The notes under the pieces are model-generated. The model made no database searches. It was not told the DNA's origin and saw nothing but the letters and a program-made list of their open reading frames with translations. The position numbers and the translations under genes are program-made. From Chloroflexota bacterium (lineage in GTDB: Bacteria > Chloroflexota > Chloroflexia > QHBQ01 > JADMIH01), in contig JADMIH010000139.1 in the NCBI GenBank assembly GCA_015478675.1, positions 1 to 10,428 of the forward strand: DNA of 10,428 bases. Reading direction: 5' to 3'. How positions within the stretch are numbered: the stretch's first letter is position 1; each line of letters starts with the position of its first letter. Positions 1 through 7,427 of the stretch are shown piece after piece.

Positions 1-64
1 GAACTACACCATCAAGCCTCAGATCCTTTGATCAACTTATCTATGGAAGCCTCCTAAGGGTAAC

Positions 65-403
65 TTGGAAGGGGATTTACCTCTCTATCCTAACGCTAAA
101 ATCTTGAGTGTAGGAGAAGGGCACCTGAGTACCCAGCGCATTACTACATTCCAAACAAGCGACAATCCTGCTGACATCTTTGCCTTTTATAAAGATGCTC
201 TACTGAAGTATGGGTGGCAGCTAATCAATGAGCAACCCAACTTTCTTACACTGGGTTATGACACACCTGATAGCAACGCACAAGGTCCCAAAGACCCTAC
301 TCTCCCGCCTAGTGGAGGCTATACTTTGTACATAGAGACTACGGCACTCAGTGGGCGCGGGACCAACGTAAAGGTGTACTATATTGTAGAGAACCGCAGA
401 TAG
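65..403 (+). CDS. Hypothetical protein, possibly missing its 5' end
   Basis: The predicted 112-residue product begins in a segment reading DLPLYPNAKIL, followed by a compact alpha/beta region containing FYKDALLKYGWQL. This resembles small exported or lipoprotein-type domains of Chloroflexota in which a short membrane anchor precedes an LPxYPxA motif. That resemblance is from memory and no function is known to me. The start is TTG with a weak AAGGG four bases upstream. No signal peptide or membrane segment precedes the domain. The frame stays open only back to a TGA at 29-31, and no better start lies between. The anchor may therefore have been lost to a nonsense change or frameshift near position 30, or the protein may really be cytosolic. 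The gene is followed by a long inverted repeat that could end its transcript. Confidence 0.5.
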   Translation: MEGDLPLYPNAKILSVGEGHLSTQRITTFQTSDNPADIFAFYKDALLKYGWQLINEQPNFLTLGYDTPDSNAQGPKDPTLPPSGGYTLYIETTALSGRGTNVKVYYIVENRR

Positions 404-419
404 CTCAAAGTATAATATA

Positions 420-478
420 CAGAAAATCTATTCGTTAGGGGCAAAGCGCTGCCTTGCCCCTAACGAATAGATTTTCTG
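420..478. repeat. Perfect 25-bp inverted repeat with 9-base loop
   Basis: Positions 420-444 are exactly complementary to 454-478, with the 9-base loop at 445-453. The inner part reads TTAGGGGCAA and TTGCCCCTAA. It lies 17 bases after the stop of the upstream hypothetical gene. No T-run follows on the + strand, so a simple intrinsic terminator is not clear-cut, although the stem would stall polymerase from either direction. Its perfection and GC-rich core suggest a recently dispersed intergenic palindrome. Confidence 0.85.
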
Positions 479-561
479 CGTCCCTAACCCGAACGCTTAC
501 CCCATATTATGCACTCGCCTAACCACCAATCATCTGCTAAAATCCATAAGTGCATAGTACC

Positions 562-610
562 AATCCATAACTCGTAACTCGTAACTCGTAACTCACAATT
601 GCTAATCACA
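562..610 (+). repeat. Heptanucleotide tandem repeat abutting a start codon
   Basis: Seven consecutive 7-base units follow the pattern AAYTCNN. Three identical AACTCGT units (569-589) are flanked by diverged ones, and the last unit runs into the ATG of the metallopeptidase gene at 610. The array occupies the place where a ribosome binding site would be, and no Shine-Dalgarno sequence is visible. The same period-7 family occurs at 1784, 3419, 3748, 7461 and 7561. It resembles the short tandemly repeated repetitive sequences known from cyanobacterial genomes. Confidence 0.85.
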
Positions 611-1146
611 TGCCCACTCCACCCATAGAGATAATCCGCTCGCCCAACCGCACCAAGACAGCCTCCGCACGCATGGTAGACGGCACTCTCGTGGTGCGCC
701 TCCCGGCAGGCATCAGCCCCGAAGAAGAAAAAAAGCTCATAGAGACCCTTCTCCCCCGTGTTCTGGGCAAAGTGCGCCGCGCCGTAGGCAAACTCCCCGA
801 CATCAAACGCCGCTCATCAGCCCTAAACACACAGTACTTCGGCGGCAAGCTGCGCATCAACAGCATAAAGTGGGTCACCAACCAGCAAAAGCGCTATGGC
901 TCATGCACGCCCGCCACCGGCACGATCCGCATCTCCGAGCGCGTAGCCGCCATGCCTCCCTGGGTCCTCGACTACGTACTGGTACACGAGCTTGCCCACC
1001 TCATCGAGGCTAACCACGCCCCCGCCTTCTGGAAGCTCGTCTCACGATATCCACTCGCCGAGCGAGCACGCGGCTACCTCATAGCCATAGGTCTTGAGGG
1101 CGAGTCCGGCCCCTCAGAGGAAGACACCCAGGAGAGCCTGGAGTGA
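610..1146 (+). CDS. YgjP-like zinc metallopeptidase (DUF45, WLM/SprT-like)
   Basis: The 178-residue product has the zinc-protease signature HELAH at residues 126-130, followed by NHAPAFW at 135-141. This is the HExxH-x(4)-NHxxxFW arrangement of the YgjP (COG1451) family. The family segment RYGSC lies at residues 95-99. The N-terminal part (IIRSPNRTKTASARMVDG) matches the usual strand-rich start, which supports ATG 610 over the internal ATG at 673. Members are predicted cytoplasmic metal-dependent peptidases; I know of no firmly assigned physiological substrate. The stop overlaps the GTG start of the next gene by four bases, so the two are probably translated together. There is no visible ribosome binding site because a heptamer repeat fills the region upstream. 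Confidence 0.88.
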   Translation: MPTPPIEIIRSPNRTKTASARMVDGTLVVRLPAGISPEEEKKLIETLLPRVLGKVRRAVGKLPDIKRRSSALNTQYFGGKLRINSIKWVTNQQKRYGSCTPATGTIRISERVAAMPPWVLDYVLVHELAHLIEANHAPAFWKLVSRYPLAERARGYLIAIGLEGESGPSEEDTQESLE

Positions 1147-4100
1147 GCGACACCACCCTTCCCATCCACAACCAATCCGCCGATGCGCTAGCCCAGGCTG
1201 CCGTCGCCACGCCGCGCTTCTTGCGTCATAGAGCCGAGCCTGCCGCCGTCACCCTCTTTTTCACCCTCCTGACTGTAATAATGACGTGGCCCTGGACCGC
1301 CAACCTTGCCCTGGCGCAGTATCCGGTGGTGGGCGACATCGCCCTCCAAATGACCGTCATGCGCTGGAACGCCCACGCCTTCTTCACCAACCCACCTGGT
1401 CTTTTCGAGGCGCCTTTCTTCTACCCCTACGCCCACTCACTGGCCTACTCTGAGCCTCTGATCGGCCAAACAATCATCGCCCTCCCCGCCCTTCTCCTCA
1501 CCAACAACCCCGCCCTGGCCTACAATATCAACGTTCTACTTTCCTTCATCCTCACCGGACTCTTCACCTACCTCCTTGTCCGCGACCTGACGGGCAGCCG
1601 CCCAGCCGCCCTCCTGGCAGCCGTAGCCTTCGCCTTCTGTCCCTACCGCTTCATGCAAATAAGCCACCAGCATCTTCTAGCCACCCAATGGTTCCCCTTC
1701 ACCCTTTGGGCCTTCAACCGATGGCTGGGAATCAGCAAATCACCACAAACATCAGATAAGGCTCCCACACCCCCCACCCACCAATTCATGATTCATAATT
1801 CAAAATTGACAATTTCGTCCCCCTGGCTAGCGTTAGCCACCGCAGGCTTCATCGCGATGGGCCTCTCAAGTGTCTACTATACCTACTTCCTTGCGCTCAC
1901 TATTGCCCTCTACTTCCTCTGGTGGATCACATTTGGCCTCACCGCCCAGGAGCGCCGCGCAATCAGATGGCTTCCCCTCCTCACACGCCTCGGCATCGCT
2001 GCCCTGATCGCTGCCATCTTCCTACTGCCAGTACTGATACCTTATGCCCAGGCCAACAGCGATCTCGGCCTTAGCCGCACAATTTATGAGGTGCAAAACT
2101 GGTCGGCAGAATGGGGCTGGTACACCAACGTCACAGCCGACAACTGGCTCTACGGCTATGTCCTCGCCCCCTCGATGGTCACCACATCAGGCGAACGCCA
2201 GCTATTCTTCGGTATAATACCATTTCTTCTTGCCCTGGCCGGCCTCGTGCGTGGCCGGGGTCGCGCCCGCTTCTTCTATCTCGCCCTCGGCATCTTCGCC
2301 TTCGCCATGACCTTCGGCCTCAGCCGTAATCTCCCCGGCACCTCTTTCGAAGTACCGCTGCCTTACGCCCTCTTCTACAACTGGCTCCCCGGCTTCAAGG
2401 CCCTACGAGTACCGATACGCTTCTCGGTACTCGTTGACTTCTCGATATACGTCCTTGCAGGCTACGGCCTTGCACGCCTGCTCGCGTGGCGGCCCACCCG
2501 ACAGCCAACCCTGAGCTCCCGGCCCCTTGCAGGCACTATCACCCGCACCCTCGCAACCATCTTGCTAATAGCCATAGTCTTGATCGAGTTCGCCAACCCT
2601 CTTGACGCCTCTCGCCATAAGGATATAACCGCCCAACTTGCCGCTGCCGAGCCTTACGCCTGGCTCGCAAAAGCCGAGAACAGCGGCCCTCTCATCGAGC
2701 TACCGATGACCGCCGACCAACCCGACGTCCTCTACATGCTCTACAACACACGCGACTGGCAGCCCCTCGTCAACGGCTGGAGCGGCTTCGTCCCACCCGG
2801 CACTGTTCGCCTCAAACAGGCTCTGGACACCTTCCCTGACCCCTTCACAATCACCCTATTGCAAGGCCTTGAGCTTCGCCATGTAGTGGTCCATCTCTCG
2901 ATGTTCCCACCCGACACTCAGCCCACCCTCAAAAAACAACTCGACGCCACAAAAGAGCTCTCTCTCGCCTACCAATCGGGCGAAGACTATGTTTACACCC
3001 TCGCCCCCAACCCCTGGCTGCGCCAAATCGCCTCCACCGTCGGCAGCAACACCCTATGGGTCGGCGAAGCGCGCTACAACACCATGCCCTCCCTCGACAT
3101 ACTCGCCTACGCTCTTCGCCTATGGGGAGTCAACCGCACCAAGATGGCGGGTAATATACAGATAGGCTACCAGCCCGCAGGCACCCTGCCCTTCGGCGCT
3201 CCCGCAGACTACGCACTCGTCCCAAACCTCCCTGATGCCGCTCGCCTCCCTTTCGGCTACGAAGATATGCAGCAAATCAGCAGCAACCCAGCCGTCCGTC
3301 TCCTGCAAAAACCCACCGCCCTCCTCGCAACCTACGACTTCAACCAACCCAACGCACCCAAACTCGACCCAACCAACACCCGCCTCCAAATAAGCCCGTC
3401 ATCCCTCTCTTTCGACTCTCAACCCCCAACCTCCAACCCCCAACTCCCAACCACCGGCCCCCGTTATGCCGACATGCGCTTCGCCGCCTTCTCCCCAACC
3501 GATCTCACCTTACGTACAGGCAGCCAGGCCACCACCCTCCACTTGCCCGAGGGCGTCTCACGCTACGTCACACCGCCCATCACAGGCACAGAGCAGCTAA
3601 CCATATCCCCCGCGCCAGGAGCCGCAGCCCAACAAACAACCATGCTATCCGCATCCCTCTGGTCCGCGCTACCCGCAGGCACAACCCCAGCCCAACTATC
3701 GTCCGCACCCGACCTTATGCTCCTGCAAACCTCCTCCCAACCCGCATCAACTCCACTTGATAATTTACAATCCACAATTCGTAGTTCCCTCCGCGTAGTA
3801 GCCCCCCGCGCTCCCGGCGACTACACGATCACCCTCGACGCCTATGTCGAACCCTGGGGCACCCACCCAACAGGTCACTTCGGCTCGTGGTCGGTCGTTC
3901 TCCCCGCCGATGCCGCCGCCCACACCTACACCTTCGCCCTCAATCCTATCACCAAAGAGGTCACTACCACCCGCGACAACGCCCCCCTCCAAACCTTCTC
4001 CTGGACAGGCCACCCCACAGAGGGCGACTTCAGCGTGACCCTCTCCATAAGACAAAAGGACGGCAGCCTCATAGCCACCGTCCCTCTATACCTCTTCACC

Positions 4101-4175
4101 CGCCAATCCAACCGCCTGACCGCCTACCAACCCAACCCCCTAGCCCTGCTAGTAGTGCCACCGGAGGGGAAGTAA
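1143..4175 (+). CDS. Large polytopic GT-C-like membrane glycosyltransferase
   Basis: The product is 1010 residues: an N-terminal half with roughly 11-12 hydrophobic segments between about residues 34 and 486, then a large soluble C-terminal half. The first outer loop holds an acidic GDIALQ motif (Asp65) and FYPYAHSLAYSE (residues 93-104). This fits the GT-C fold, in which an acidic residue in the first extracytoplasmic loop acts with a polyprenyl-phosphate-linked sugar donor. The closest kin I recognise are the large uncharacterised YfhO/GT39-like proteins of Chloroflexota and Acidobacteria. Substrate and acceptor cannot be told. The GTG start overlaps the previous stop (GTGA) and has AGGAG at 1130-1134, eight bases upstream, so translational coupling is likely. 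Three heptamer-repeat patches lie inside the gene without breaking the frame. They encode low-complexity stretches near residues 214-226, 759-771 and 869-882. Confidence 0.8.
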   Translation: MSDTTLPIHNQSADALAQAAVATPRFLRHRAEPAAVTLFFTLLTVIMTWPWTANLALAQYPVVGDIALQMTVMRWNAHAFFTNPPGLFEAPFFYPYAHSLAYSEPLIGQTIIALPALLLTNNPALAYNINVLLSFILTGLFTYLLVRDLTGSRPAALLAAVAFAFCPYRFMQISHQHLLATQWFPFTLWAFNRWLGISKSPQTSDKAPTPPTHQFMIHNSKLTISSPWLALATAGFIAMGLSSVYYTYFLALTIALYFLWWITFGLTAQERRAIRWLPLLTRLGIAALIAAIFLLPVLIPYAQANSDLGLSRTIYEVQNWSAEWGWYTNVTADNWLYGYVLAPSMVTTSGERQLFFGIIPFLLALAGLVRGRGRARFFYLALGIFAFAMTFGLSRNLPGTSFEVPLPYALFYNWLPGFKALRVPIRFSVLVDFSIYVLAGYGLARLLAWRPTRQPTLSSRPLAGTITRTLATILLIAIVLIEFANPLDASRHKDITAQLAAAEPYAWLAKAENSGPLIELPMTADQPDVLYMLYNTRDWQPLVNGWSGFVPPGTVRLKQALDTFPDPFTITLLQGLELRHVVVHLSMFPPDTQPTLKKQLDATKELSLAYQSGEDYVYTLAPNPWLRQIASTVGSNTLWVGEARYNTMPSLDILAYALRLWGVNRTKMAGNIQIGYQPAGTLPFGAPADYALVPNLPDAARLPFGYEDMQQISSNPAVRLLQKPTALLATYDFNQPNAPKLDPTNTRLQISPSSLSFDSQPPTSNPQLPTTGPRYADMRFAAFSPTDLTLRTGSQATTLHLPEGVSRYVTPPITGTEQLTISPAPGAAAQQTTMLSASLWSALPAGTTPAQLSSAPDLMLLQTSSQPASTPLDNLQSTIRSSLRVVAPRAPGDYTITLDAYVEPWGTHPTGHFGSWSVVLPADAAAHTYTFALNPITKEVTTTRDNAPLQTFSWTGHPTEGDFSVTLSIRQKDGSLIATVPLYLFTRQSNRLTAYQPNPLALLVVPPEGK
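1784..1818 (+). repeat. Heptamer repeat inside the GT-C-like gene (copy 1)
   Basis: Five successive 7-base units beginning ATT (ATTCATG, ATTCATA, ATTCAAA, ATTGACA, ATTTCGT) fill 35 bases. They encode polar residues HQFMIHNSKLTIS in what should be a loop between membrane segments. The AT-rich stretch stands out against the C-rich gene around it, so it was probably inserted and has since diverged while the frame was kept. Confidence 0.75.
3419..3453 (+). repeat. Heptamer repeat inside the GT-C-like gene (copy 2)
   Basis: Five 7-base units of the form YCAACYN (TCAACCC, CCAACCT, CCAACCC, CCAACTC, CCAACCA) fill 35 bases. They encode a Pro/Thr/Asn-rich linker (SQPPTSNPQLPTTGP) in the soluble C-terminal half. 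The period is again seven and the units contain the same CAACTC core as the intergenic array at 562-610. Confidence 0.75.
3748..3789 (+). repeat. Heptamer repeat inside the GT-C-like gene (copy 3)
   Basis: Six 7-base units can be phased: CAACTCC, ACTTGAT, AATTTAC, AATCCAC, AATTCGT and AGTTCCC. The array is more degenerate than the other two and is AT-rich in a C-rich gene. The length is 42 bases, which preserves the reading frame. The outer units are less certain than the four from 3762. Confidence 0.6.
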
Positions 4176-4179
4176 AGAC

Positions 4180-4302
4180 CTACAAGCGTTCTTCCGGCAC
4201 CGGCAGGTTATCGTCCTGCAAGGCTGCGATATACCCTTGTATAGCCTCTCTAATATTGCCTATAGCTTCTTCCTTCTGTAAGTCGATCTGAGCGCCTGCC
4301 TG
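4180..4302 (-). pseudogene. hicB: 3' remnant of a hicB-type antitoxin gene
   Basis: On the - strand, upstream of a TAG at 4182-4180, the frame reads AGAQIDLQKEEAIGNIREAI followed by QGYIAALQDDNLPVPEERL. This matches the C-terminal half of the HicB partial RNase-H-fold antitoxin, whose usual pattern is GCVSQGxTxEEAxxNIxEAI followed by xxYLxxLxxxGxxIP. The N-terminal strands and any start codon are missing: the frame is closed by TGA at 4323-4321 and has no ATG, GTG or TTG start in the preserved part. No hicA toxin is present. The remnant meets the end of the methyltransferase gene, which probably replaced or truncated it. The antitoxin is therefore not expected to work. Identification is by pattern from memory. 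Confidence 0.7.
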
Positions 4303-4303
4303 T

Positions 4304-5029
4304 CTACTGTTTCCTACATCTCACTATGAGGTAAATGGGCACGGGGCCCATGCTGGGTGCTACATCCAGCCACTCCTGAGGTGGTTTCGGTTCAGCAACC
4401 TCTTCGATCATGAGGCCATAGTGGGCGAGCGTGTTCAAGTATGTGGAGATCATCCGGTGGTTCGCGCCCACTTTCGTCCGTACACCGCCCGCCGGACCGC
4501 TTGAACGCCACCAACCTTCGGCAAAATAACCCTGCCCTGGCGGCCAGCTTGGGCTAGCTCCCTTCGCCTCCCAGCCGGAAAAGCAAGGGTGAAGTATCGA
4601 GAAGGTGAAGGATCCCGATGGCCGTAGAACACGCGCCACAGTCGCTATCGCCCCATTTAGGTCATCAATATCCGACAGGCCAAAGCTGCACACCGCCCCG
4701 TCGAAAATCTCTCCTTTAAGAGTATCAGGGGATGTTACGTCGGCATGAAGATAAACTATGCCCATCGGATCCACCTGCTCGCAGCCGCGAGCCTTATCGA
4801 GCAGAGCAGCAGAGATGTCAACGCCAACGACATGGGCACCTCGGCGAGCTAGCTCACGAGCCATCCGACCATGCCCACAAGCCAGGTCTAGAAGTTGGAG
4901 GCCGGAGAGATCACCAACAAGGGAGAGTAATGCACCGCTGACCGGGTCGTCATAGAGATCGGGCGCGAAAGCCTCATAGAAATCCGCAAACTCGTCGTAC
5001 CTTGCAGTTTTGCCGTTCACTATTGCCAC
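4304..5029 (-). CDS. Class I SAM-dependent methyltransferase
   Basis: The product is 241 residues with a Rossmann-type methyltransferase core. The glycine-rich motif I LDLACGHGR is at residues 47-55. The acidic residue ending strand 2 (VGVDIS, Asp71) would bind the ribose of S-adenosylmethionine. A further acidic HADV lies at 96-99 and the post-core LRPSG at 135-139. The acceptor substrate cannot be deduced. The start could be GTG 5029 or GTG 5020; the second has GAGAAG about eight bases upstream and looks better placed. The gene stands alone on its strand and points toward the end of the GT-C-like gene. Its codon use is balanced between G, C and T endings, unlike the C-ending bias of the + strand genes, which suggests separate acquisition. 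It ends on top of a broken hicB. Confidence 0.85.
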   Translation of the reverse strand: MAIVNGKTARYDEFADFYEAFAPDLYDDPVSGALLSLVGDLSGLQLLDLACGHGRMARELARRGAHVVGVDISAALLDKARGCEQVDPMGIVYLHADVTSPDTLKGEIFDGAVCSFGLSDIDDLNGAIATVARVLRPSGSFTFSILHPCFSGWEAKGASPSWPPGQGYFAEGWWRSSGPAGGVRTKVGANHRMISTYLNTLAHYGLMIEEVAEPKPPQEWLDVAPSMGPVPIYLIVRCRKQ

Positions 5030-5062
5030 TTCTCAGAGTCCCTATAGTCTACTCTGGTAAAT

Positions 5063-5180
5063 GTTCAGAATATGGGTGCAAAGGCCATACCCCAGGCCCA
5101 ATTCTGAGTGCCCTATACATCCATAAATTCCAACTAAGCCCCTCTCCCATGAAGGGAGAGGGGACATGGGGTGAGGGTTC
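5063..5180 (+). repeat. Composite GC-rich intergenic repeat, copy A
   Basis: The element starts GTTCAGA, contains GGGTGCA followed by GGCxATxCCCC, and 76 bases from its start reaches a hairpin. The hairpin arms are CCCCTCTCCC (5139-5148) and GGGAGAGGGG (5154-5163), followed by GGGGTGAGGG. The same order with the same 76-base offset appears at 10293, where 23 of the first 30 bases are identical. An apparent 90-residue open frame across it is repeat-derived and not a gene. Confidence 0.8.
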
Positions 5181-5314
5181 TTCCACCTACCCCCGATCCC
5201 GAACACTTACCTACCATGATTGCAGTTGTATTATACTCAAACATCATACTCAAATCCCACCCCGCAAGTCATAGCCGGCAATTCTACTCTCCCCCTTTCC
5301 CCCATCATCCACCT

Positions 5315-5323
5315 TGTGGATAA
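5315..5323 (-). promoter_or_regulatory. DnaA box (perfect consensus), - strand
   Basis: The + strand reads TGTGGATAA, the exact reverse complement of the DnaA box TTATCCACA. It lies 170 bases upstream of dnaG and faces a second perfect box at 5390. Confidence 0.7.
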
Positions 5324-5389
5324 CTTCTCCTAATCCCCGCGCAAAAACAGCACAAACAGAGTTATACTAAGTGATTATCAGGCAAATAA

Positions 5390-5398
5390 TTATCCACA
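5390..5398 (+). promoter_or_regulatory. DnaA box (perfect consensus), + strand
   Basis: The sequence is an exact TTATCCACA, 95 bases upstream of the dnaG start and just after the AT-rich patch. A weaker TTATC sequence sits at 5375. With the box at 5315 it brackets the likely dnaG promoter, so DnaA may control primase expression. That role is inferred. Confidence 0.7.
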
Positions 5399-5492
5399 AC
5401 ACAACATCTTACACTTACAGCGCCGAACTACCACAACATCTAGCCCCACCCACACTGCCTCGTATACCCCGAATTACTGACCACCCACCGCT

Positions 5493-7418
5493 ATGGATAA
5501 CGATGTAATAGCCGAAATAAAACAGCGCACACCCGTCGAGGACGTGGTTGGAGAGACAGTGCGCCTCACTCGCGCAGGCCGCAACCTCAAAGGTCTCTGC
5601 CCCTTCCACTCCGAAAAAACACCCTCCTTCGTTGTCTACCCCAAAGATGGCTCGTACCACTGCTTCGGCTGCGGCGAGTCGGGCGACATCTTCGCCTTCC
5701 TCATGAAAACCGAGGGCCTCGACTTCCGTGCCTCCCTCGAAAAGCTGGCCCGCAAAGCAGGCATCGAGCTAAAGCCCCGCAACGAGCAAGCCGCCGCCGA
5801 AGACCGCACACGCGAGCGCCTCAAGGAAGCCTGCGCCGCCGCCGCTGCCTTCTACAACAACCTTTACCTCAACCACCCTGCCGCTGCTAACGCCCGTACC
5901 TACGCCGAGAAGCGCGGCCTGACCCCAGCCACCATCGAGCTTTTCCAGATAGGCTTCGCACCCGACTCCTGGGACGCCCTCGGCAACTACCTCCTACAGC
6001 GCGGCTACACCTCGCAGGAGCTAATAGACGCCGGCCTCGTAGCCGAGCGCGATGAGGGCGGGCACTACGACCGCTTCCGCAACCGCCTTCTTTTTCCTAT
6101 CCGCGACCATAAAGGCCTTATCGTCGGTTTCGGAGGCCGTGCCCTCGGTGAAGGCCAAACCCCCAAGTACCTCAACTCGCCGCAGTCGCCCATCTTCGAC
6201 AAAAGCTCTATCCTCTACGGCTTCGACCTCGCCCGCTCCCATATTCAGCGCGCAGGCCAGGCCGTCATTGTCGAAGGCTACATGGACGTAGTAATCGCGC
6301 ACCAGGCAGGGCAATCCAACGTCGTCGGCACCATCGGCACAGCCCTCACCGACCGCCATGCCGAGCTACTCAAGCGCATAGCCCGCCATATCATCCTCTG
6401 CCTTGACCCCGACACCGCGGGCGATATGGCGGCCCTCAAAGGCTCCGAAGTACTACAGGAGCACGCCGAAAAAATAGCTATTCCAATACGTGGCGAGCGT
6501 GGCCTCATCAACGTCGAGCGCCGCTCTGAGACCGAAATCCGCATAATGCAACTGCCACCTGGCAAAGACCCCGACGAGCTTCTTCTCTCCGAGGGCGGCC
6601 CCCAAGCGTGGTCCCGCCTTCGCGACGAGGCGCTGCCCCTCATAGACCACGTTATAACCGTAGTCGCTGCCCGGCACGACCTCAAAAGCGCACACGGCAA
6701 AAGCGATGCCGTAGCGCAAATCTCTCTATTTCTCCGCGAGTTAGGCGACCCTATCCAGCGCGCCCACTACGTCCAGCGAGTAGCCTCCGTCCTGCACGTC
6801 CCCGAAGAAGCAGTTCAGGAAGCCGTAGGCCGCACCTCTGCAAATCGCAACACCACAGGTCGTGATGCCCGCCGAACGAGCGGACCAGGCACGCTCCCTT
6901 CCGGCCAGAGTGATCTATATACCCCTATTGAGCCGGTCTCCACGCCCGAAGAGCACCTGCTAAGCATGGTACTCAAATATCCGCAGACCACCTGGATGGC
7001 GAGCGCGCCCCTCTCCGAAGACTTTACACGTCTCGAGAACCGCCTCATCTACGAGGCCGTAGCCGCCCTTGCAGTCGCCTCTGACAAAACGGCTCCCGAT
7101 GCGCCGGCCATTCGTGCCGCCGCCCTCGAGTCACTTGACCCCGCGCTGATACCACACTTCCTCCGCATCGCCTCTCGTGAGGAACCGGAGCTATTCAGAT
7201 TCGTCTTACCCTATGAACTGGAATCGCGCCTCCTGCGCCTTCGCCAGCATAACGACCGCATCTGGATACAACAGTGCCAGCTAATGATGCAAGAAGCACA
7301 GGAGACAGGCGATGCCGACACCATAGACAAGCTCAAAATCCTCTGGAGCCGCTCCCTGGCCCGCTTCCACCACTACGACCCCAAACCAAGCACAGTCTTC
7401 CGCGACAGCAGAGACTGA
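5493..7418 (+). CDS. dnaG: DNA primase DnaG
   Basis: DnaG makes the RNA primers that start leading- and lagging-strand DNA synthesis, acting with the DnaB helicase. The 641-residue product has the usual three parts. The N-terminal CHC2 zinc-binding domain uses Cys36, His39, Cys57 and Cys60 (CPFH and CFGC). The TOPRIM catalytic core has the EGYMD motif (Glu261) and the metal-binding LDPDTAG motif (Asp305 and Asp307), where the middle residue is Pro instead of the common Gly. After a Ser/Thr/Gly-rich linker at about 446-480 comes a helical C-terminal domain of the kind that contacts DnaB. The length is normal. An in-frame TGA at 5478 fixes ATG 5493 as the start, but no ribosome binding site is visible. 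The gene precedes the sigma factor gene, as in the classic macromolecular synthesis arrangement, here without rpsU. Confidence 0.96.
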   Translation: MDNDVIAEIKQRTPVEDVVGETVRLTRAGRNLKGLCPFHSEKTPSFVVYPKDGSYHCFGCGESGDIFAFLMKTEGLDFRASLEKLARKAGIELKPRNEQAAAEDRTRERLKEACAAAAAFYNNLYLNHPAAANARTYAEKRGLTPATIELFQIGFAPDSWDALGNYLLQRGYTSQELIDAGLVAERDEGGHYDRFRNRLLFPIRDHKGLIVGFGGRALGEGQTPKYLNSPQSPIFDKSSILYGFDLARSHIQRAGQAVIVEGYMDVVIAHQAGQSNVVGTIGTALTDRHAELLKRIARHIILCLDPDTAGDMAALKGSEVLQEHAEKIAIPIRGERGLINVERRSETEIRIMQLPPGKDPDELLLSEGGPQAWSRLRDEALPLIDHVITVVAARHDLKSAHGKSDAVAQISLFLRELGDPIQRAHYVQRVASVLHVPEEAVQEAVGRTSANRNTTGRDARRTSGPGTLPSGQSDLYTPIEPVSTPEEHLLSMVLKYPQTTWMASAPLSEDFTRLENRLIYEAVAALAVASDKTAPDAPAIRAAALESLDPALIPHFLRIASREEPELFRFVLPYELESRLLRLRQHNDRIWIQQCQLMMQEAQETGDADTIDKLKILWSRSLARFHHYDPKPSTVFRDSRD

Positions 7419-7427
7419 GCAACGTCC

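Larger units (their letters stand above)
5181..5492. other. Gene-free region upstream of dnaG
   Basis: I see no convincing gene here. The stretch holds two DnaA boxes and an AT-rich patch around 5357-5395 with a possible -10 hexamer TATACT at 5363-5368. No matching -35 is visible at normal spacing. A CCCGAACACTTACC motif at 5198-5211 recurs with one change at 488-501. The segment 5400-5492 is C- and A-rich with no Shine-Dalgarno before the dnaG ATG. Confidence 0.6.

Noticed and set aside
411..416. TATAAT promoter element before the palindrome
   Set aside because: There is no -35 element at 16-18 bases and no gene directly downstream; AT-rich background is enough to explain it.
562..610. CRISPR array or regulatory iterons
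   Set aside because: The units are seven bases, directly adjacent with no spacers, and recur in coding sequence. They are simple tandem repeats.
3887..4291. A 134-residue + strand open frame over the end of the GT-C-like gene
   Set aside because: It is an Arg/Pro/His-rich shadow in another frame of a C-rich gene, and its tail runs over the antisense of the hicB remnant.
5002..5274. A 90-residue + strand open frame
   Set aside because: It reads through the antisense of the methyltransferase start and the composite repeat, and has no ribosome binding site or recognisable protein features.
5281..5492. Chromosomal origin (oriC)
   Set aside because: Only two perfect DnaA boxes are seen, with no cluster, no dnaA or dnaN nearby and no clear unwinding element.
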